Assembly (NCBI RefSeq): GCF_012276695.1
Contig: NZ_CP038852.1
Coordinates: 1,178,001-1,242,000, forward strand
Reading direction: 5' to 3'
DNA length: 64,000 nt
Source of the DNA: Candidatus Pelagibacter giovannonii
GTDB lineage: Bacteria > Pseudomonadota > Alphaproteobacteria > Pelagibacterales > Pelagibacteraceae
Shown: positions 48,385 to 57,119 of the stretch, one piece after another
Numbering within the stretch: position 1 is the stretch's first letter
Layout of the letters: the number at the start of each line of letters is the position of its first letter
Position numbers and translations under genes: made by a program
The notes under the pieces: generated by a model
Told to the model about the DNA's origin: nothing
Databases searched by the model: none
The model's input: the letters and a program-made list of their open reading frames with translations, nothing else

Positions 48385-49473
48385 ATGGCAAAAAACAAAG
48401 AATTTGTAAAATTTGACAATGTAGACAAAAGCTATGATGGTAAAGTATTAGTTGTTAAAGGATTAAATCTAGACATTGAAGAAGGTGAGTTTGTAACAAT
48501 GTTAGGACCCTCTGGTTCAGGTAAAACAACTTGTTTAATGATGCTTGCTGGTTTTGAAACTCCAACTCATGGAGAAATTTATTTAGATGGTAAAGTGATT
48601 TCAAATATTCCACCTCATAAAAGAGGAATTGGAATGGTATTCCAAAATTATGCTTTATTTCCACACATGACTGTTTATGAAAACTTAGCTTTTCCATTAA
48701 GAGTAAGAAATATTCCAAAAGATGAAGCAGATAAAAAAATTGATAAGGCTTTATCAATGGTATCTCTTCATGGTTTTGAATCAAGAATGCCGATGCAATT
48801 ATCAGGCGGACAACAACAACGTGTTGCTGTGGCAAGATCATTAGTTTTTGATCCACAGGTAGTGCTTATGGATGAACCTCTAGGAGCATTAGATAAAAAT
48901 TTAAGAGAGAGCATGCAATATGAAATTAAACATATTCATGAAAGTATTGGTGTAACAGTTGTTTATGTAACACACGACCAAACTGAGGCTTTAACAATGT
49001 CAAATAGAATTGCAGTTTTTAATGATGGTAAAGTTCAACAGCTATCAAGCCCAGATGAATTGTATGAAAAACCAGTTAATTCTTTTGTTGCTGAATTTAT
49101 TGGAGAAAATAATAAATTTTTAGGTCAGGTTGCAGATATTTCAGGTGATAAATGCAAAGTAAAACTAGAAGATGGTACAGAAATTTTAGCAAATTCAGTT
49201 GCTGTAAAAGCAAAAGGGGACAAAACTAAAGTTTCACTAAGACCTGAAAGAGCAATTATAGATCCTACAGATAAAATGGATAACAATCATAAAGGTAAAA
49301 TTGAAGAAATTATTTATCATGGTGATCACACAAGACTTAGAGTTGATTTACTAGGGAATAAAGATTTTATACTTAAAGTACCAAATAGCACTGCAAGACT
49401 GGATCTTAAAAAGGGTAATGTGCTTAATATAGGCTGGAACAGTGTCGACTGTAGAGCTTTAGATCCAAAATAA
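48385..49473 (+). CDS. potA: PotA-type ABC transporter ATP-binding protein
   Basis: This 362-residue ATPase has Walker A GPSGSGKTT, signature LSGGQQQRVAVARSL, Walker B VVLMDEPLGALDKNL and the switch His in VTHDQTEALTMS. A C-terminal TOBE domain (about 280-360) is the hallmark of the CUT1/polyamine branch. It energises import through the PotB/PotC-type permeases encoded downstream. It is 59 bases from the DoeA-like gene. The symbol reflects family; the ligand may not be a polyamine. Confidence 0.9.
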   Translation: MAKNKEFVKFDNVDKSYDGKVLVVKGLNLDIEEGEFVTMLGPSGSGKTTCLMMLAGFETPTHGEIYLDGKVISNIPPHKRGIGMVFQNYALFPHMTVYENLAFPLRVRNIPKDEADKKIDKALSMVSLHGFESRMPMQLSGGQQQRVAVARSLVFDPQVVLMDEPLGALDKNLRESMQYEIKHIHESIGVTVVYVTHDQTEALTMSNRIAVFNDGKVQQLSSPDELYEKPVNSFVAEFIGENNKFLGQVADISGDKCKVKLEDGTEILANSVAVKAKGDKTKVSLRPERAIIDPTDKMDNNHKGKIEEIIYHGDHTRLRVDLLGNKDFILKVPNSTARLDLKKGNVLNIGWNSVDCRALDPK

Positions 49474-49523
49474 GCTGTAACAATTTCCTAGATAAATAAA
49501 GGCAAATTAGACATAATTGGCTG

Positions 49524-49552
49524 TTGACTAAGCCTATCTATATTGTTTTACT
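49524..49552 (+). promoter_or_regulatory. Candidate promoter for the PotD-type binding-protein gene
   Basis: TTGACT (49524-49529, five of six -35 consensus bases) and TTTACT (49547-49552, four of six -10 bases) lie 17 bases apart in the 124-base gap after potA. A separate promoter here would explain strong expression of the binding protein inside the operon. The palindrome at 49572 would then be in the leader. Confidence 0.4.
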
Positions 49553-49571
49553 TTGATTTTATAAAATAACA

Positions 49572-49583
49572 AACGTTAACGTT
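49572..49583. promoter_or_regulatory. 12-base perfect palindrome upstream of the PotD-type gene
   Basis: AACGTTAACGTT is its own reverse complement, made of two tandem AACGTT hexamers, and ends 14 bases before the start codon at 49598. AACGTT resembles the core of LacI-family operators. The spacing to the start codon is the same as for the GTTAAC-centred palindrome at 41296-41307. Confidence 0.55.
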
Positions 49584-49597
49584 AAATAGGAGAGAAA

Positions 49598-50719
49598 ATG
49601 AAAAAATTAAGTAAACTATTACTTGCTCTATCTTTTGTACTTTCTATCACAACTTCAGCATTTGCAGTTACTGTAGTGTCTTGGGGTGGTGCTTATACTG
49701 AAAGTCAAAAATTAGGGTACGGTGATCCTACAGCAGCAAAATTAGGAATACCTGTTAATTGGGTAGACTACACTGGTGGATTATCAGAAATAAAAGCTCA
49801 AAAAGAAGCTGGAAAAATCACTTGGGACATTATTGATGTGTACGCAAAAGACACTATCATTGGATGTGACGAAGGAATTTTTGTTGAATTCGATTTCGAT
49901 AAAGACTTCGCACCAGCTCCAGATGGAACACCAGCAAGTCAAGATTTCTTTACTGGCATGCCTTCTAAATGTGCAGTTGGAAACATCTTGTACTCTTGGA
50001 ACTATGCTTACAATGACGCAACAATTGGTGACAAAAAACCTACTACACTAAAAGACTTTTTTGACACTAAAAAGTTCCCTGGAAAAAGATCAATTTACAA
50101 AGGCGCAATGTCTAACTTAGAAATTGCTATCACTGCAGACGGTGTAAATCCCGGTAAAGGTTCTGACTTAACTTACAGAAAACTGGAAGCTGATGGTGGA
50201 ATTGACAGAGCTATGAATAAACTTAAAGCACTTTGTCAAGATCCAAATGGTGGATGTGTATTCTGGAATGCTGGAGCTCAACCGCCTGAATTACTTGCTA
50301 ACGGTGAAGTAGTAATGGCAACTGGTTGGAATGGTAGATTCTTTAACGCGCAAATGGAAGGAACTCCTCTTGTACAAGTATGGGATGGACAAATTCTTGA
50401 CTATGAATATTTTGCAATGGTTAAAGGTGGACCTAACGATGCTAACGGTAAAGCTATGAAAGTACTTAGAGAAATGACAAGTACTGAAGGTTTAGCCGGA
50501 AGTGCTAAGTATATTGCTTATGCTCCTTGGAGAAAATCTTCAATTGCTATTATAGATGCTGGAGAGCCATGGTATAAAGATGGTAAAACAAGCATGGTAC
50601 AACACATGCCTACAGCACCTGCTAATACAAAAAAATATATCCTAATGAATCCTGATTTCTGGGCAGATAACCAAGATGAAATCAACGAGAAATGGGAAGC
50701 AATGAAAGCTGGACTATAA
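49598..50719 (+). CDS. PotD/PotF-type periplasmic substrate-binding protein
   Basis: This 373-residue protein has a signal peptide (about 1-23, ending TSAFA). The type 2 binding fold typical of polyamine-family receptors shows as VTVVSWGGAYTESQK, DIIDVYAKDTIIG and ATGWNGRFFNAQMEG. The ligand may be a polyamine, an opine-like or a betaine-like amine; the adjoining DoeA-like gene makes a compatible solute possible. An AGGAGAG ribosome site and G/C-ending codons point to strong expression. A terminator hairpin follows within 40 bases. Confidence 0.9.
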   Translation: MKKLSKLLLALSFVLSITTSAFAVTVVSWGGAYTESQKLGYGDPTAAKLGIPVNWVDYTGGLSEIKAQKEAGKITWDIIDVYAKDTIIGCDEGIFVEFDFDKDFAPAPDGTPASQDFFTGMPSKCAVGNILYSWNYAYNDATIGDKKPTTLKDFFDTKKFPGKRSIYKGAMSNLEIAITADGVNPGKGSDLTYRKLEADGGIDRAMNKLKALCQDPNGGCVFWNAGAQPPELLANGEVVMATGWNGRFFNAQMEGTPLVQVWDGQILDYEYFAMVKGGPNDANGKAMKVLREMTSTEGLAGSAKYIAYAPWRKSSIAIIDAGEPWYKDGKTSMVQHMPTAPANTKKYILMNPDFWADNQDEINEKWEAMKAGL

Positions 50720-50757
50720 TTTGGTTTTATAGATTAAGTTTTTATTATAAAATACTA

Positions 50758-50789
50758 GGGCGGTTACAAAATAACCGCCCTTTTTTTTT
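50758..50789 (+). terminator. Hairpin terminator/attenuator between binding protein and permease genes
   Basis: GGGCGGTTA (50758-50766) and TAACCGCCC (50772-50780) form a perfect nine-base stem with loop CAAAA, followed by T9 (50781-50789). It lies between the PotD-type and PotB-type genes, the same place as the hairpin at 27895-27926 in the LivK-type operon. Partial read-through would supply the permeases. Confidence 0.92.
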
Positions 50790-50804
50790 AAGAATTTTTA
50801 AAAT

Positions 50805-52052
50805 ATGAGTACAGAACAAATATTATCATCAGACGGTTTGCCTCTAGAGGTCAGCTTAAAGAAAGCTGAAAGAAAAAATAAATTAAAAGCAGTGATGCTT
50901 GTGGGTCCATTATTTTTGTTTCTTATAATTACATACGTATTTCCAATAGGTGATATGTTATTTAGAAGTGTTGATGATCGCATGATCACTAAAATGCTAC
51001 CAAATACTTTTACATCACTTGAAAAATGGGAAGGTAAAGAGATTCCAGAAGAACCAGTTTATGCAGCACTTTATGAAGATTTAGCATATTTAAAAAAAAC
51101 TAAAACTTACGGTAAGATTATAGCAAGATTAAATTATGAAAAAGGTGGATTCAGTAGTTTAATAAAAAAAACAGTTAGAAAAATTGGAAAATTTGAAGAA
51201 GGTGATTACAAATCACAATTTATAAAAACACATAAGAGGTGGGGAGACATAGATTATTTTATTGCTTTAAGAAATGCAGCACCAAACTGGTCTTATGCTA
51301 AATATCTAAAAGGTGTAGATTTAAAGCTTGATCAAGATGGTAATATAGTACAACAAGCAGAGGATAGAAGAATTCATAAAATACTCTGGCTAAGAACTCT
51401 TAAGGTTGCTTTTTGGGTAACTATATTTTGTTTCATTCTTGCTTATCCAATTTCATACCTATTAGCTACACTACCCATGAAATATAGTAATTTATTGATG
51501 ATATGTGTGCTTCTTCCATTCTGGACATCACTTTTAGTTAGAACCTCAAGTTGGATGGTCTTACTTCAGCAGCAAGGCCCAATTAATGATTTGATTGTAT
51601 GGCTCGGACTTGCAGCAAACGATGCTAGGCCAGAACTAATGTATAATGTAATTGGAACTTTTGTTGCAATGACTCAAATCTTATTACCATTTATGGTTTT
51701 ACCACTTTACAGCGTAATGAAAACAATATCTCCAAGCTTAATGAGAGCTGGAAAATCTTTAGGTGGAACACCATTTGTAGCATTTAGAAAAATATATTTT
51801 CCATTAACAATTCCAGGAATTGGCGCTGGATCCTTGTTAGTTTTTATTTTAGCAATAGGTTATTATATAACACCTGCATTAGTTGGGGGAGCAAGTGGAT
51901 CTTTAATTAGCAATACGATTGCTTATCATATGAAAAGTTCTTTAGATTGGTCATTTGCAGCTGCATTAGGTACAATGTTGTTAGTTGGTGTTTTAACTAT
52001 TTACTGGATTTATAATAAATTAGTAGGAATAGATAATATTAAACTAGGATAA
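50805..52052 (+). CDS. potB: PotB-type ABC transporter permease with a long N-terminal insert
   Basis: This 415-residue permease has a first membrane helix at about 27-47 (VGPLFLFLIITYVFPIGDM), then a hydrophilic segment of about 150 residues, likely periplasmic, before the remaining five helices. The coupling loop is APSLGG-like: SLMRAGKSLGGTPFVAFRKI. Ordinary PotB is about 280 residues, so the insert is notable, though similar long permeases exist in this family. It partners the PotC-type protein encoded three bases downstream. Confidence 0.88.
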   Translation: MSTEQILSSDGLPLEVSLKKAERKNKLKAVMLVGPLFLFLIITYVFPIGDMLFRSVDDRMITKMLPNTFTSLEKWEGKEIPEEPVYAALYEDLAYLKKTKTYGKIIARLNYEKGGFSSLIKKTVRKIGKFEEGDYKSQFIKTHKRWGDIDYFIALRNAAPNWSYAKYLKGVDLKLDQDGNIVQQAEDRRIHKILWLRTLKVAFWVTIFCFILAYPISYLLATLPMKYSNLLMICVLLPFWTSLLVRTSSWMVLLQQQGPINDLIVWLGLAANDARPELMYNVIGTFVAMTQILLPFMVLPLYSVMKTISPSLMRAGKSLGGTPFVAFRKIYFPLTIPGIGAGSLLVFILAIGYYITPALVGGASGSLISNTIAYHMKSSLDWSFAAALGTMLLVGVLTIYWIYNKLVGIDNIKLG

Positions 52053-52055
52053 ACT

Positions 52056-52910
52056 ATGTCATTACCAACTTATACAGCATGGAATTATAGAATTTGGCAC
52101 TACACATATTTAACTATTTGTGCATTAGTATTTTTCTTTTTAATTGCACCATTATTTATAATTTTACCACTTTCATTTAATGCCGAGCAATACATTCATT
52201 TTTCTGCAGGAATGTTAGCACTTGATCCAGATGCATTTTCGTTGAGATGGTATGAGGACATGATCTATGGAACTAAAAATCCATGGGGACTTGCTGCAAA
52301 AAATAGTATTATCATCGCTTTCTTTGCAACCATTGGCTCAACAATTCTTGGAACAGTTGCAGCATTAGGTCTAAGTAGTAGACATATGCCTTATAAAGCA
52401 GCATTCATGGCTTTATTGATTTCACCAATGATTGTTCCTCTAATTATTTCAGGAACAGCAATATTTTTCTTCATGGCAAAAGTAGGTTTAGCTGCAACAC
52501 ATACAGGGATAATTTTAGCACACATTATTTTAGGTACGCCATTTGTAGTTATTACAGTAACAGCAACATTAACAGGCTTTGATCATAGTGTTACAAGAGC
52601 TGCCGCAAGTTTGGGAAGTAATCCAGTAAATACTTTTATGAAAATAACATTACCATTAATTTTACCAGGTGTTATTTCTGGTGCACTATTTGCATTTGTA
52701 ACTTCATTTGATGAAGTTGTAGTCGTATTATTCTTAGCAGGACTAGAAAACACTACTATTCCAATTCAAATGTGGGTTGGTTTAAGAGAGCAGTTAAGTC
52801 CAACAATAATGGCTGTGGCAACTTGTTTGATTATAATGTCTACATTAATTCTAGTTAGTGCAGAGCTTTTAAGAAGAAGGTCTGAAAGACTAAGAGGAAT
52901 TAATAGGTAA
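52056..52910 (+). CDS. potC: PotC-type ABC transporter permease
   Basis: This 284-residue permease has six membrane helices and the binding-protein-dependent transport signature TRAAASLGSNPVNTFMKITLPLILPG. It forms the membrane channel with the PotB-type protein. The C-terminus is basic (ELLRRRSERLRG). It is the last gene of the importer; the FadN-like gene follows after 56 bases. Confidence 0.92.
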   Translation: MSLPTYTAWNYRIWHYTYLTICALVFFFLIAPLFIILPLSFNAEQYIHFSAGMLALDPDAFSLRWYEDMIYGTKNPWGLAAKNSIIIAFFATIGSTILGTVAALGLSSRHMPYKAAFMALLISPMIVPLIISGTAIFFFMAKVGLAATHTGIILAHIILGTPFVVITVTATLTGFDHSVTRAAASLGSNPVNTFMKITLPLILPGVISGALFAFVTSFDEVVVVLFLAGLENTTIPIQMWVGLREQLSPTIMAVATCLIIMSTLILVSAELLRRRSERLRGINR

Positions 52911-52966
52911 TTCATTTACTAAGTTCATTTTTTTTATTATAAATAGTTCTTCAATTTTTGAGTCTT

Positions 52967-55189
52967 ATGAAAATTAAAAAAGTAGTAGTTATTGGTTCAG
53001 GAACTATGGGCAGCGGAATTGCTGCACATTTATGTAATGCAAATATTCCAGTAATTTTACTAGATTTAAAAACTGAAATAAGTGAGCAAGCACGTGATAA
53101 AATTCACAAATCAAGACCACCGCTTTTGTTAGATAAGTCCAAAATAAATAACATTAGAGTAGGAAATATTTTAGATAATTTTGATGAAGTTGCAGAGGCA
53201 GATTGGGTAGTAGAAGCTGTTGTTGAAAGAATAGATATTAAACATGATATCTATAAAAAAATATTTAAAGAGAGAAAAAAGGGTGCAATAGTTTCTTCAA
53301 ATACATCATCTATACCTATTAAAGTCTTATCTGAACATTTATCAGAAGAAGAAAAAAAAGATTTTTGCATTACTCACTTTTTTAATCCAGTTAGATACAT
53401 GGGATTATTAGAAATAGTTAAAAATGAAAATAATGATTTAGATAAAATAAACTCTTTAAAAGATTTTTGTGAAGCAGAACTTGGGAAAGGCGCAATTATT
53501 TGTAATGACACTCCAGGTTTTTTAGGTAATAGAATAGGTGTTTTTGCTATGCAAGTTGCAATGACTGAGGCTTTTAAAATGAAACTTAATATAGAAGAGG
53601 CGGATGCAATTTTTGGAAGACCAATGGGTATACCAAAAACAGGCGTGTTTGGTCTTTATGATTTAATTGGTATTGATTTAATGGCCGATGTTTTAAAAAG
53701 TTTTATTAAAGAATTATCAGAAAAAGACCCTTTTCAAGTGGTTGCAAAAGAAATTCCTTTAGTAAAAACATTAATTGAAACTGGGTACACAGGTCGAAAA
53801 GGCAAGGGTGGGTTTTACAGAGTTAATAAAACGGGTGAAGTTAAAGTTATGGAAGCAATTAATCTTGAAACTGGAGAGTATTCAGTAAGTAAAAAGATTA
53901 ATATTAAATCAGACAAAGTTGATCTTAAATCTCTAATTAATAGAGATGATAAATATGGTGAGTATGCTTGGTCTGTTATTTCTAAGATTATTAAATATGC
54001 TTCTTCTTTAGTTCCATCAATTACAAAAGACTTTAATGATATCGATGAAGCAATGAGATTAGGTTTTAACTGGACTAAAGGTCCATTTGAAATGCTGGAA
54101 GAAATTGGAGTTGAAACTTTTTTTGATAAGATAGATGACATTAAAGGAAACACTTTTTTAGAAAATCTATTCCAAAGCAAAAACCAGGATTTTTATGGAT
54201 CTAGACAAAAATATACTGATATTGAAACATTTGGAAAAGCAAAAAAGAAAGCATTGAGTGTAGATGGAAATAGCTCAGCTCAGATATATAGATTTAATGA
54301 TTATAATATTGTCGAGTTTACCACTAAAGCAAATGCTTTAGATTATGACTCAATGGACGCTTTAAAAAAAGCAACAGACAAACCTTTGATTATAATAAAT
54401 GAAAGTATGCAATTTTCTGCTGGTGTAAACTTGAGTTACACGATGGATTTTGCAAATAAAAATGATTTTAAATCTATAGAAAAATTTATTAAATATTTTC
54501 AAGAAACTTGTAAACATCTTAAGTATTCTAATCATCCAGTTGTTTCTGCACCATCAGGGTTAACTCTTGGAGGGGGATTTGAAGTTATGGTTCAAAGTAA
54601 TTTTGTAGCCTCACATACAAATATTGTAGTTGGATTAGTAGAAACAATAGTTGGATTAATACCAGCTGGTGGGGGATGTAAGGAAATGTTGGCAAGATGG
54701 CTTAATACAGATGAAGCTAAAAAAGATCCTTATTATGCGCCCCTTAAAGTGTTTGATATTATTGGGTATGGAAAAACTGCAACTTCACCAGTTGAGGCAG
54801 AACCATTAAAATATTTAAAACCTGAAGATAAAAAAATAATGAACAGAAATAGTTTGCTTGAGGTTTCAAAAAAAATCTTAGATGAAAATAAAGAATTTAA
54901 AGTCCCATCAGAGACAAAATTCAAACTACCAGGAAAAAAAGTTTTAGTAGAAATGAATAAAATTCTAGAAAAGCTTTACAATGAAAAAGTAATTCGTGAG
55001 CATGGTGTTACAGTTGCTAAGGAATTAGCACATGTCTTGAGTGGGGGAGACACAACTATTGATAAAACTTTATTGGAAGATGATTTATTTAAATTAGAAC
55101 TAGATGCATTTATGAGATTAATCGAAGCAAAAGAAACTCAAGATAGAATTAAACACACACTAGCAACAGGAAAGCCTTTAATTAACTAA
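52967..55189 (+). CDS. FadN-type 3-hydroxyacyl-CoA dehydrogenase / enoyl-CoA hydratase fusion
   Basis: This protein of about 740 residues has an N-terminal NAD-binding 3-hydroxyacyl-CoA dehydrogenase domain (VVIGSGTMGSGIAAHLCNA), its dehydrogenase C-terminal domains (THFFNPVRYMGLLEIV, then helical domains to about 410), and a C-terminal crotonase domain (SAPSGLTLGGGFEVMVQ and GLVETIVGLIPAGGG). This order is that of FadN and the reverse of FadB. It performs two steps of fatty-acid or acyl-CoA beta-oxidation. I chose the ATG at 52967; a TTG lies three codons upstream. No thiolase or acyl-CoA dehydrogenase gene is adjacent. Confidence 0.88.
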   Translation: MKIKKVVVIGSGTMGSGIAAHLCNANIPVILLDLKTEISEQARDKIHKSRPPLLLDKSKINNIRVGNILDNFDEVAEADWVVEAVVERIDIKHDIYKKIFKERKKGAIVSSNTSSIPIKVLSEHLSEEEKKDFCITHFFNPVRYMGLLEIVKNENNDLDKINSLKDFCEAELGKGAIICNDTPGFLGNRIGVFAMQVAMTEAFKMKLNIEEADAIFGRPMGIPKTGVFGLYDLIGIDLMADVLKSFIKELSEKDPFQVVAKEIPLVKTLIETGYTGRKGKGGFYRVNKTGEVKVMEAINLETGEYSVSKKINIKSDKVDLKSLINRDDKYGEYAWSVISKIIKYASSLVPSITKDFNDIDEAMRLGFNWTKGPFEMLEEIGVETFFDKIDDIKGNTFLENLFQSKNQDFYGSRQKYTDIETFGKAKKKALSVDGNSSAQIYRFNDYNIVEFTTKANALDYDSMDALKKATDKPLIIINESMQFSAGVNLSYTMDFANKNDFKSIEKFIKYFQETCKHLKYSNHPVVSAPSGLTLGGGFEVMVQSNFVASHTNIVVGLVETIVGLIPAGGGCKEMLARWLNTDEAKKDPYYAPLKVFDIIGYGKTATSPVEAEPLKYLKPEDKKIMNRNSLLEVSKKILDENKEFKVPSETKFKLPGKKVLVEMNKILEKLYNEKVIREHGVTVAKELAHVLSGGDTTIDKTLLEDDLFKLELDAFMRLIEAKETQDRIKHTLATGKPLIN

Positions 55190-55223
55190 TATCTTTCGTC
55201 TTCTTCTTTCTTTATCTCGTTTT

Positions 55224-56393
55224 CTAATATTTCTTCTTTTTTTCTTCTATTACTTCTTCTTTTTTAAATTCTATTATCTTTTCACTTTGTTCTTTTTCTT
55301 TAATTAATTGGTCATTAAACTTTTTAATCAATGCTTCTTCTTTTGCTATTTGTTCCTTATCAAATTTCCTTTCCCACTCTTTTATTCTCTCTTCTTCATC
55401 TTTAACTCTTTTTTCTTCAAGAATTCTAGCTTGAATTATTTTTTGTTCCTTTAAATTTTCTAATCTTATTTCTTCTTCTTTTAATTGTAGTTCTTCCTGA
55501 ATTTTTCTTTGATTGAAGTCATTTAATCTCAATTCCTTGAGTTCTTCTATTTCTAACTGTTCTTTTAGTCTAAGTTGTTTTTCTTTTTCTCTTAAATCAT
55601 CAGCTTCTTTTAACATTTTTATTTCTTTTTCTCTTAATCTTTCAATCTCAATATTTTTAATATTTTGTTCAATTTCTTCAAGTTTTTGTTTTTGATAATT
55701 TAATTTATGTTCTTCTTCGTTTAATCTTTGCTCTTCTTTTTTTTGTTTATCAATCTCAATATTCTTTAATCTTTCTTCCTCATCTTTAATTTTCTGTTTA
55801 GCTTCACGGGCTTTTTGTTTATCAATAGCCATTAATCTATCATTTTCAATTTTAGCTTTTTGTTGCTCTTGTCTTATTCTTTGCTTTTCAAAAAAATCTA
55901 ATCTTAGTTTTTCTTCTTTTAATTTTAAATCATCAAGTCTTACTTTTTCCTCCTCTTCATCTTTTATTTTTTGCTCTTCAGCTTTAATTCTTTGAGCTTC
56001 TAGTTTAATTTTTTTTCTTTCAATCTGCTGCTGTTGTTTTATAATTTTTTCTTTCTGTTTTTCTTTTTTCTCTATTCTTTGTTTTTCTTCCTTTATTAGA
56101 TTTAATTCATTTTGTTTAATTAACCTAATCTCTTCATTTTTTTGTTTTTCTTGTTCTAACTTTTCTTTTTTTAATTCTTTAATTTTTTCTTCTTTTAATA
56201 ATTTGATTCTCAGCAGTTCTTTTTGTTTAGCTCTTTCTTTGAATTTATTGTATTTTTTTATTAGAGTTGATGATGTGAATTTTGCTAATTTCTCTATATT
56301 AATTTTTTTTAAAATTTTTAACGGTTGTTCAATTAGCTTTTTCCTGCCCAGATTAATTTTTTTACTAGTTGTGCTTTTAAGGACCTTTTTCAC
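55224..56393 (-). CDS. Highly charged coiled-coil protein of unknown function
   Basis: After a basic N-terminus of about 65 residues (containing KKINLGRKKLIEQPLKIL), this 389-residue protein is almost entirely Glu, Lys, Leu, Arg, Gln and Ile in a repeating pattern such as KEEKIKELKKEKLEQEKQKN. A very long coiled coil or single alpha helix is predicted. It has no signal peptide, membrane helix or recognised domain. A stop-free run of this length shows a real gene in spite of low complexity. It is convergent with the FadN-like gene. Its role could be structural or scaffolding; this is a guess. Confidence 0.7.
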   Translation of the reverse strand: MKKVLKSTTSKKINLGRKKLIEQPLKILKKINIEKLAKFTSSTLIKKYNKFKERAKQKELLRIKLLKEEKIKELKKEKLEQEKQKNEEIRLIKQNELNLIKEEKQRIEKKEKQKEKIIKQQQQIERKKIKLEAQRIKAEEQKIKDEEEEKVRLDDLKLKEEKLRLDFFEKQRIRQEQQKAKIENDRLMAIDKQKAREAKQKIKDEEERLKNIEIDKQKKEEQRLNEEEHKLNYQKQKLEEIEQNIKNIEIERLREKEIKMLKEADDLREKEKQLRLKEQLEIEELKELRLNDFNQRKIQEELQLKEEEIRLENLKEQKIIQARILEEKRVKDEEERIKEWERKFDKEQIAKEEALIKKFNDQLIKEKEQSEKIIEFKKEEVIEEKKKKY

Positions 56394-56474
56394 AAACCTA
56401 TCTCATCAACTTTTGGTTAATAATAATAGTATTAGAGTGGCTATAATGGGTTCAACTTGAGATTTTATTCCTTA

Positions 56475-57119
56475 TTAATTAAGCATTTTAAACCAATTAA
56501 TGAAGTCAGGTCTTAAAATATATTCTGATCGTCTGTCATATTTTATTTTTTTTAGGACTTCTAACCCATAAAGAACCCTACCGACAGGCGTGTACTCTCC
56601 CTCAAATAAAGGCTCATCCTGTAAGATTATAAAAAACTGACTGTCTTCAGTATCGTTCTTAAATGTTCGAGCTAATCCAACACTTCCTTTGGTGTAATGA
56701 AAATTATTATCGATTTCTGATTTAATCGTTCCTAATCCAGATTTTCCAGTACCAATTTTTCCATAATTTAAATTTCCTTTTTTCCCAAATTCCAAGTCAC
56801 CTGCCTGAATAAGCTTGTTTTCAATTACTCTATGAAAGGCAATATTTTCATAAGCATTGGATTTAATTAAAGTTACAAATCTTTGGACGGCATTAGGTGA
56901 AATATTTGGGTAAAGCTCTATAATTACATTTCCACAAGGTGCATTTAAAATTGCAATATTATTTGGTTTTTTGAAGGTAATATCTTTTGGATCAATATTT
57001 TTGACAAATAAACATTTATTTTTAACTATAAAATATGTGCAGAAAGTTGTGATGCCTAATAAAATTAAAAAAACAAAAATAAATTTTTCAGATTTAGAAG
57101 CTTTAATTTTTTTTATCAT
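56475..57119 (-). CDS. Cyclophilin-type peptidyl-prolyl isomerase, membrane-anchored
   Basis: This 214-residue protein has an N-terminal membrane helix (about 13-32, FIFVFLILLGITTFCTYF) and a cyclophilin domain. The catalytic Arg is in AFHRVIENKLIQAGD, and GSVGLART and SQFFIIL (the conserved Gln-Phe-Phe) follow. It would catalyse proline isomerisation outside the cytoplasm. The start is fused to the stop of the metallopeptidase gene by TAATG. Confidence 0.9.
   Translation of the reverse strand: MIKKIKASKSEKFIFVFLILLGITTFCTYFIVKNKCLFVKNIDPKDITFKKPNNIAILNAPCGNVIIELYPNISPNAVQRFVTLIKSNAYENIAFHRVIENKLIQAGDLEFGKKGNLNYGKIGTGKSGLGTIKSEIDNNFHYTKGSVGLARTFKNDTEDSQFFIILQDEPLFEGEYTPVGRVLYGLEVLKKIKYDRRSEYILRPDFINWFKMLN

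Noticed and set aside
48455-48856. A 133-residue open frame on the minus strand inside the potA gene
   Set aside because: It lies fully within an ATPase gene with intact Walker motifs, has no ribosome site and looks like a composition artefact.
53815-54180. A 121-residue minus-strand open frame inside the FadN-like gene
   Set aside because: It is antisense to the dehydrogenase C-terminal domain and has no independent signals.
55513-55695. Ser/Phe-rich plus-strand frames opposite the coiled-coil gene
   Set aside because: They are the mirror image of Glu/Lys/Leu codons on the other strand; the low-complexity product is an artefact.
55224-56393. The tract as a non-coding polypurine/polypyrimidine repeat
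   Set aside because: The strand asymmetry is fully explained by Glu/Lys codons, and 389 codons without a stop plus an ordinary N-terminus support a gene.
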